Source: Bacteroidota bacterium
Lineage (GTDB): Bacteria; Bacteroidota; Bacteroidia; Flavobacteriales; Flavobacteriaceae
Assembly: GCA_023386585.1 (NCBI GenBank)
Contig: JAEWJM010000007.1
Location: 62,001-126,000, forward strand
Length of the DNA stretch: 64,000 bases
Direction of reading: 5' to 3'
Made by a program: the position numbers and the translations under genes. The notes beneath the pieces were generated by a model. It saw only the letters and a program-made list of their open reading frames with translations. It made no database searches and had not been told where the DNA came from. This document shows, piece after piece, positions 60,087-64,000 of the stretch (its first letter is position 1; the number at the start of each line of letters is the position of its first letter).

Positions 60087-60630
60087 TGAAAGCGGCACAA
60101 AGAAAACAAATCGCTATAGCAAAGCCATCATTGCGGTTTCGATCCTGATTCCGCTGGTAGTCGCCGCTCTTTTTTCGGTCCGATTGAAGGATTTTGGGTT
60201 CGATGTGCGTCCACTTACATTCCTGCCGCCGATCTACGCCACCATCAACGGACTAACAGCAGTGATTTTGATAATTGCGGTACGCGCCATTCGAAACGGA
60301 AATCGAAAGCTTCACCAAAAGCTGATGACGTCGGCGATTGCACTTTCAGCGTTGTTCCTGATTCTTTACATCGCCTATCACATGACTGCCGAATCAACGC
60401 CATACGGCGGAACCGGGGTTCTGCGTTATGTTTACTTTTTCATCCTGATCACGCACATTCTTTTATCGATTGTAATCATTCCGATTGTTTTGGTGACTTA
60501 CGTTCGCGCGCTTTCAGGCGATTTCGTGAGGCACCGCAAAATTGCGAGGTTCGCGTTTCCGCTTTGGCTTTACGTTGCAATCAGCGGAGTTTTGGTTTAT
60601 CTGATGATATCACCTTATTATGCTAATTAA
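60079..60630 (+). CDS. DUF420 family membrane protein
   Basis: A 183-residue protein with five membrane helices, including LTFLPPIYATINGLTAVILIIAVRAIRNGNRKLHQKLM, the DUF420 signature with conserved histidines (HQK, YHMT, THI, VRHRKIARF). DUF420 is similar to CtaM-type proteins involved in cytochrome oxidase assembly in Bacillota. Overlap with sco (8 bases) and the next small gene (11 bases) supports a single transcript and a role in oxidase maturation. Confidence 0.88.
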   Translation: MNSESGTKKTNRYSKAIIAVSILIPLVVAALFSVRLKDFGFDVRPLTFLPPIYATINGLTAVILIIAVRAIRNGNRKLHQKLMTSAIALSALFLILYIAYHMTAESTPYGGTGVLRYVYFFILITHILLSIVIIPIVLVTYVRALSGDFVRHRKIARFAFPLWLYVAISGVLVYLMISPYYAN

Positions 60631-60880
60631 GAAATTTTCAGCAGGCAATTCCACGGCAAGAAATTCGATTTTCGGGAATCTTTTGCTTGCGCTGTTTTTC
60701 TTCTTTATAACGTCTGTCTCACAGGCACAATGCGCCATGTGCCGCGCTGCGCTTGAAGGCGAAGGCAACAAAGCCACTGCTGAAGCGGTTAACGACGGCA
60801 TCGTTTACCTGATGATCATTCCGTACGTCTTGGTCGGTGTCATCATCTGGTTCATCTATAAAACCGGAAAGAAGAATTGA
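60620..60880 (+). CDS. Small exported CxxC membrane protein linked to oxidase assembly
   Basis: An 86-residue protein of unknown function. Residues 1-36 look like a signal peptide (NLLLALFFFFITSVSQAQ), then the mature part begins QCAMCRAALEGEGN, a CxxC right after the predicted cleavage site. A single membrane helix follows (YLMIIPYVLVGVIIWFIY) and a short basic tail. It overlaps DUF420 by 11 bases, so it belongs to the SCO-DUF420 unit. The paired Cys could bind copper or haem, or be a redox site. It ends directly at the convergent DUF4403 gene. Confidence 0.8.
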   Translation: MLIKKFSAGNSTARNSIFGNLLLALFFFFITSVSQAQCAMCRAALEGEGNKATAEAVNDGIVYLMIIPYVLVGVIIWFIYKTGKKN

Positions 60881-62269
60881 TTATTTCAGTCCGTCAACCT
60901 TTACGCTGACGTCGCCGCTTACCGTAATAAACGCGACGATCGCCTTATTGGTAAGCTGGATTTTCTTAAACTGGATGTCATTGAGATTGCCATTGACAAA
61001 CACTCCCGGCATCGGAGAATAATTTTTCAGGTATTTCTGCATATTCACTTTGCCTTCGTCCAGGTTGGGCTTGATCGAATACCGGCAACTTTCCTGGATT
61101 TTCCTCAAAATATACCCTTCCGCGAGCCAATTGGCTGTCCGCATCAACGCGCTTTTCGTTTCCAGCGCATAATCGAGTTTGTCAAAGTAGATCTCTTTGG
61201 TTTGCTCGTTATATTGCGGAAACCCCGAAAGATACACTGTTCCGTTAATGCTTCCTGCAAGATCAAGTGCGATGATCATTCTGCCCTGCTTTTGCCAAAG
61301 TGACACATTTTGGACAGTTACCTTGCGGCTTCCCGATTCAAATGTCTGTCCCGCGAAGTTCTGCTTTATAATTCGCGAAGCGTCTTCATAGGTTGAAACA
61401 GCAACAACGTTTGCATTGATTTGGTCCGGCATTTTGCTTACGGGCTTCAGGACGACTTTATCGCGGTCAAATTTCGTGGCCGGCTTTTGACCGATCAAAG
61501 TTTCCATGTTGCATTTCAGGCCCATCCGAAAATTGATTTCGTCGCCCTTGAATTGGGCATCGGTTGTGTAAAGTTCAAGCGGTACGATCCGCAACCATGT
61601 CTGGTATTCCGGGCTCATCTCCATCGGTGCGCAGATCTTTTCAAGCGCATCGAGCACGTTTGGCTTAAAATCCATCGAATTGGAAATGGCATTGTCGATG
61701 CTTTTCTCGATTTTGGATCGGAAAAGGCTGATTGTCGGATTGATGAGATAAGTTATGGGCACGCTTTTTCCCAAAACGGTTGTTGTCGGGCTCTCATTCC
61801 AGTCGAGCGATTCCAATTTGGTAACCGTATTCATTTTCCAGTTCGACAAATGAGTGTCGCTCACCAGCGTAACATTGCCATTCAGATTGAACTCTCGCGT
61901 GTTGTAAAGCGCGACGCCAAGTTTGTCGGTGCCGATTCTGTACCTAACAAATGCCTTTAAGGGAAGTACCGTCCGGATCTTGCCGTTGGTGTTCTTGATC
62001 TGGATCGGCGCCAGCTTCCAGATCTTCATTTCGATATCGTCATCGTCAATCTTATTGTCTTCATAGATCAGTCCGGTCAGGAACTTATTTGCCTGGTTCT
62101 CCACATCCTTAAGTCGTACTGTCACCGGAAGGTTAATATACGAAACCGCATTTTCATATACCAGCGGCTCTGCATTGTCGGGTTCGGGTTTCATTGCTTC
62201 GATTTTTTTGGTCGATGCACATCCGGTTAAAAATAGCGCGCCCAGCAGAGTAAGGATTTTTTTGGTCAT
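60881..62269 (-). CDS. DUF4403 family lipoprotein
   Basis: A 462-residue lipoprotein from ATG 62269: ILTLLGALFLTGC gives a lipobox with a Cys at about residue 16. The mature protein has the DUF4403 pattern with SYINLPVTVRLKDVENQANKFLTGLIYED near the N-terminus and repeated long strands (YRIGTDKLGVALYNTREF, MIIALDLAGSINGTVYLSG, GVFVNGNLNDIQFKKIQL). This family shows a tandem BPI/SMP-like lipid-binding architecture in some descriptions; its role is unknown. It has its own strong promoter and meets the small CxxC gene end to end with no gap. Confidence 0.85.
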   Translation of the reverse strand: MTKKILTLLGALFLTGCASTKKIEAMKPEPDNAEPLVYENAVSYINLPVTVRLKDVENQANKFLTGLIYEDNKIDDDDIEMKIWKLAPIQIKNTNGKIRTVLPLKAFVRYRIGTDKLGVALYNTREFNLNGNVTLVSDTHLSNWKMNTVTKLESLDWNESPTTTVLGKSVPITYLINPTISLFRSKIEKSIDNAISNSMDFKPNVLDALEKICAPMEMSPEYQTWLRIVPLELYTTDAQFKGDEINFRMGLKCNMETLIGQKPATKFDRDKVVLKPVSKMPDQINANVVAVSTYEDASRIIKQNFAGQTFESGSRKVTVQNVSLWQKQGRMIIALDLAGSINGTVYLSGFPQYNEQTKEIYFDKLDYALETKSALMRTANWLAEGYILRKIQESCRYSIKPNLDEGKVNMQKYLKNYSPMPGVFVNGNLNDIQFKKIQLTNKAIVAFITVSGDVSVKVDGLK

Positions 62270-62287
62270 TATGTTGTAAATTGGATG

Positions 62288-62316
62288 CAAATTTAGGAAA
62301 ATGGCATTGTAACAAA
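62288..62316 (-). promoter_or_regulatory. Promoter of the DUF4403 gene
   Basis: On the minus strand TTTG (62313-62316), a 17-base spacer and TAAATTTG (62288-62295), 19 bases before the ATG. Confidence 0.75.
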
Positions 62317-62380
62317 TAGTAATCTATTCAGTCTTATCGGCTGGTGATAAAAAATTTTCTGCGCCTAAATTCAACGTCCC

Positions 62381-63082
62381 ATGATCGAAATCCACGACCT
62401 CCATAAATCATATAAAACAGGAAACTCGGAGTTGCATGTCCTAAAAGGGATAAATTTTAGCATCGGCGAAGGTGAGTTGGTAGCGATTATGGGCTCGTCG
62501 GGTTCTGGTAAATCTACATTGCTCAACATCCTCGGAATCCTCGACGAAGCCGATTCCGGAACTTATCATCTTGACTGCGTCGCGATCAAAAATCTCAACG
62601 AAACGGTGGCATCGCGCTATCGGAACAAATTTCTCGGATTTGTGTTCCAGTCTTTTAACCTGATTAATTATAAGAATGCACTCGATAACGTCGCGATGCC
62701 GCTTTATTATCAGGGAATTAAGCGCAAACAACGCAACGAGATCGCGATGGATTACCTGAAAAGGGTTGGACTCGAATCACATGCACACCATTTGCCTAGT
62801 GAACTTTCGGGCGGACAAAAACAACGCGTTGCAATTGCCCGTGCGCTGGCTTCCAAGCCAAAAGTGTTGCTCGCTGATGAACCAACTGGTGCGCTCGACA
62901 CGAAAACTTCGTATGAGGTTATGGAGCTGATCCAGGAAATCAACGACGAAGGAAAAACCATCCTGATTGTAACGCACGAACCTGATATTGCTGCCATGTG
63001 CAAACGCAATGTCGTCCTGAAAGACGGCGTCATTATAGACGATAAGACAATCACCCAACAACGTGCTGCGAGCTATGTTTAA
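62381..63082 (+). CDS. ABC transporter ATP-binding protein, MacB/LolD type
   Basis: A 233-residue ATPase. Walker A is MGSSGSGKST (about residues 37-46), the Q loop FVFQSFNLI, signature LSGGQKQRVAIARAL, Walker B VLLADEPTGALD and switch histidine in LIVTHEPD. The insertions around the Q loop and the 'ADEPTGALD' form are typical for LolD/MacB/FtsE-like transporters that use mechanotransmission on periplasmic substrates. It overlaps the permease start by 8 bases. The substrate cannot be told from the sequence. Confidence 0.94.
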   Translation: MIEIHDLHKSYKTGNSELHVLKGINFSIGEGELVAIMGSSGSGKSTLLNILGILDEADSGTYHLDCVAIKNLNETVASRYRNKFLGFVFQSFNLINYKNALDNVAMPLYYQGIKRKQRNEIAMDYLKRVGLESHAHHLPSELSGGQKQRVAIARALASKPKVLLADEPTGALDTKTSYEVMELIQEINDEGKTILIVTHEPDIAAMCKRNVVLKDGVIIDDKTITQQRAASYV

Positions 63083-64000
63083 CGTCGAGCGCTGGCAGGA
63101 AATATTTGAGGCGATCTCAAAAAATAAACTCCGCACAATTCTGACGGGGATCTCTGTAGCATCCGGAATATTCATTCTTGTAATTTTGCTTGGCGCCGGC
63201 AAAGGCTTGCAGAACGGCATCGAAAAACAATTCGAACGCGACGCCGCGGGAATCATTGAGGTTTGGACCGGCGTCACAACCAAGGAATACAAAGGCTTAA
63301 ACCCGGGAAGGCAGATTCAGCTTCACAATAGCGATTATGATATGTCGCTGCAGAAATTCGGTCCCGGACTTGAGAAAAAAGCCTCCACGTACAACTTCTG
63401 GAACGGCAATGTCGCCTACGGAAAGGAAACCGGAAATTACCAATATCGCGGTTGTTATCCCGACTATCAATTTATCGAGAATGCGACGATTACCGAAGGC
63501 CGTTTCGTCAACAACAACGATGTTGCGCATTTCGAAAAAGTCGCGGTTATCGGAGGAAAAATCCAAAGTGATTTGTTTAAAGGTGCGAATCCTGTTGGAA
63601 AACAAATTACGATCAACACGATTCCGTTTACCATTATCGGCGTTTTTACCGATCCCGCCGGCGAACGTGAAGAGTCGAGGATTTACATTCCCATCTCAAC
63701 AACCCAAAAGGTTTTCGGGATAGGCGACAAAATCAGCAACCTTTTTTATACTTTGAAGAAGGTCGAAGATTACGACAAAGCTTTGGCCGCTTCAACGCAA
63801 TTTTCGGAACGGCTGACCGAAATGTTGCGCAGCCGGAACAAAGTGGCGCCGGATGATGAAGGCGCCATCGGAATTCACAATTCGGTTGAGGATGCCAAGC
63901 AGTTTTACGACCTGAATCTGTACATCAGGCTGTTCTTCTGGTGGGTCGGAATCTGCACGATCATCGCCGGAGTCGTTGGCGTAAGTAATATTATGCTGAT
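63075..64000 (+). CDS. ABC transporter permease, MacB-type (truncated by window edge)
   Basis: The frame opens with ATG 63075 and is still open at base 64000, about 308 codons. It has the MacB pattern: a cytoplasmic amphipathic start (FNVERWQEIFEAISKNKLRT), helix 1 (LTGISVASGIFILVILLGAG), a large periplasmic domain (GIIEVWTGVTTKEYKGLN, FEKVAVIGGKIQSDLF, IIGVFTDPAGEREESRIYIP) and the beginning of the FtsX core (LFFWWVGICTIIAGVVGVSNI). It pairs with the ATPase immediately upstream. The remaining two helices lie beyond the right edge. Confidence 0.92.
   Translation, partial: MFNVERWQEIFEAISKNKLRTILTGISVASGIFILVILLGAGKGLQNGIEKQFERDAAGIIEVWTGVTTKEYKGLNPGRQIQLHNSDYDMSLQKFGPGLEKKASTYNFWNGNVAYGKETGNYQYRGCYPDYQFIENATITEGRFVNNNDVAHFEKVAVIGGKIQSDLFKGANPVGKQITINTIPFTIIGVFTDPAGEREESRIYIPISTTQKVFGIGDKISNLFYTLKKVEDYDKALAASTQFSERLTEMLRSRNKVAPDDEGAIGIHNSVEDAKQFYDLNLYIRLFFWWVGICTIIAGVVGVSNIML

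Noticed and set aside
1..64000. CRISPR arrays, insertion sequences, phage genes, rRNA
   Set aside because: No regularly spaced direct repeats, transposase or integrase motifs, or rRNA signatures were seen. The only repeats found are the four dispersed elements.

Overview
The window is a stretch of chromosome from a member of the Bacteroidota, most likely a gliding Flavobacteriaceae bacterium close to Flavobacterium. The evidence is the gliding/type IX secretion gene sprA, a RemB-like protein, an alternative complex III (act) operon followed by cytochrome oxidase genes, a DUF2723 protein, and many promoters with the Bacteroidota -7 element TAnnTTTG in place of a sigma70 -10 box. No phage, insertion sequence, CRISPR array or rRNA is visible. 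Both ends cut through a gene.

Layout. 1-9801 (minus strand) is a tightly overlapping run of nine genes: a nucleotidyltransferase-fold protein, three radical SAM enzymes with B12-binding-like N-termini, a methyltransferase, a GT39/ArnT-like membrane glycosyltransferase, a GT4 and a GT2 glycosyltransferase, and an ABC exporter. It looks like a pathway that builds, modifies and exports an unidentified glycan or glycolipid, and it is the least explained part of the window. 9856-20710 holds a DUF1579 lipoprotein, polA, a histidine kinase/response regulator pair, a metallophosphoesterase, a thioredoxin-fold protein without cysteines, a NodB deacetylase and a DUF2723 membrane protein. 20848-26487 has tRNA-Gln, a universal stress protein and the rimP-nusA-infB operon with a terminator-like hairpin in its leader. 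27034-26645 is a SPOR-domain protein. 27247-38784 is the actABCDEF-coxB-coxA respiratory operon. 38850-44460 contains a ferredoxin-like/acetyltransferase fusion, ruvB, queG, maeB and ruvA. 44464-53383 is sprA, gcvH, a VanZ-like gene and deoC. 53393-55495 is a RemB-like outer-membrane protein. 55732-60880 supplies haem o synthase, two subunit III-type proteins, subunit IV, a Cys-less SCO-like protein, SCO, DUF420 and a small CxxC membrane protein, so it completes and matures the oxidase started at 35771. The window ends with a DUF4403 lipoprotein and a MacB-type ABC ATPase and permease, the latter cut by the right edge.

How it works together. Quinol is oxidised by the Act complex, electrons pass through ActA/ActE haems to the CoxB CuA centre and on to CoxA. 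The cluster at 55.7-60.9 kb provides haem o (the haem a precursor), copper delivery and the remaining subunits. SprA is the T9SS outer-membrane translocon and RemB-like proteins belong to the gliding machinery. Four copies of a structured intergenic repeat (near 10.6, 26.6, 40.5 and 55.6 kb) lie between unrelated genes in both orientations and show covariation in two stems.

Start codons were moved inward from the longest open frame wherever family length, a promoter, a terminator or overlap with the upstream gene argued for it. No stretch longer than about 300 bases lacks a gene; the larger gaps are described as promoter, hairpin or repeat features.
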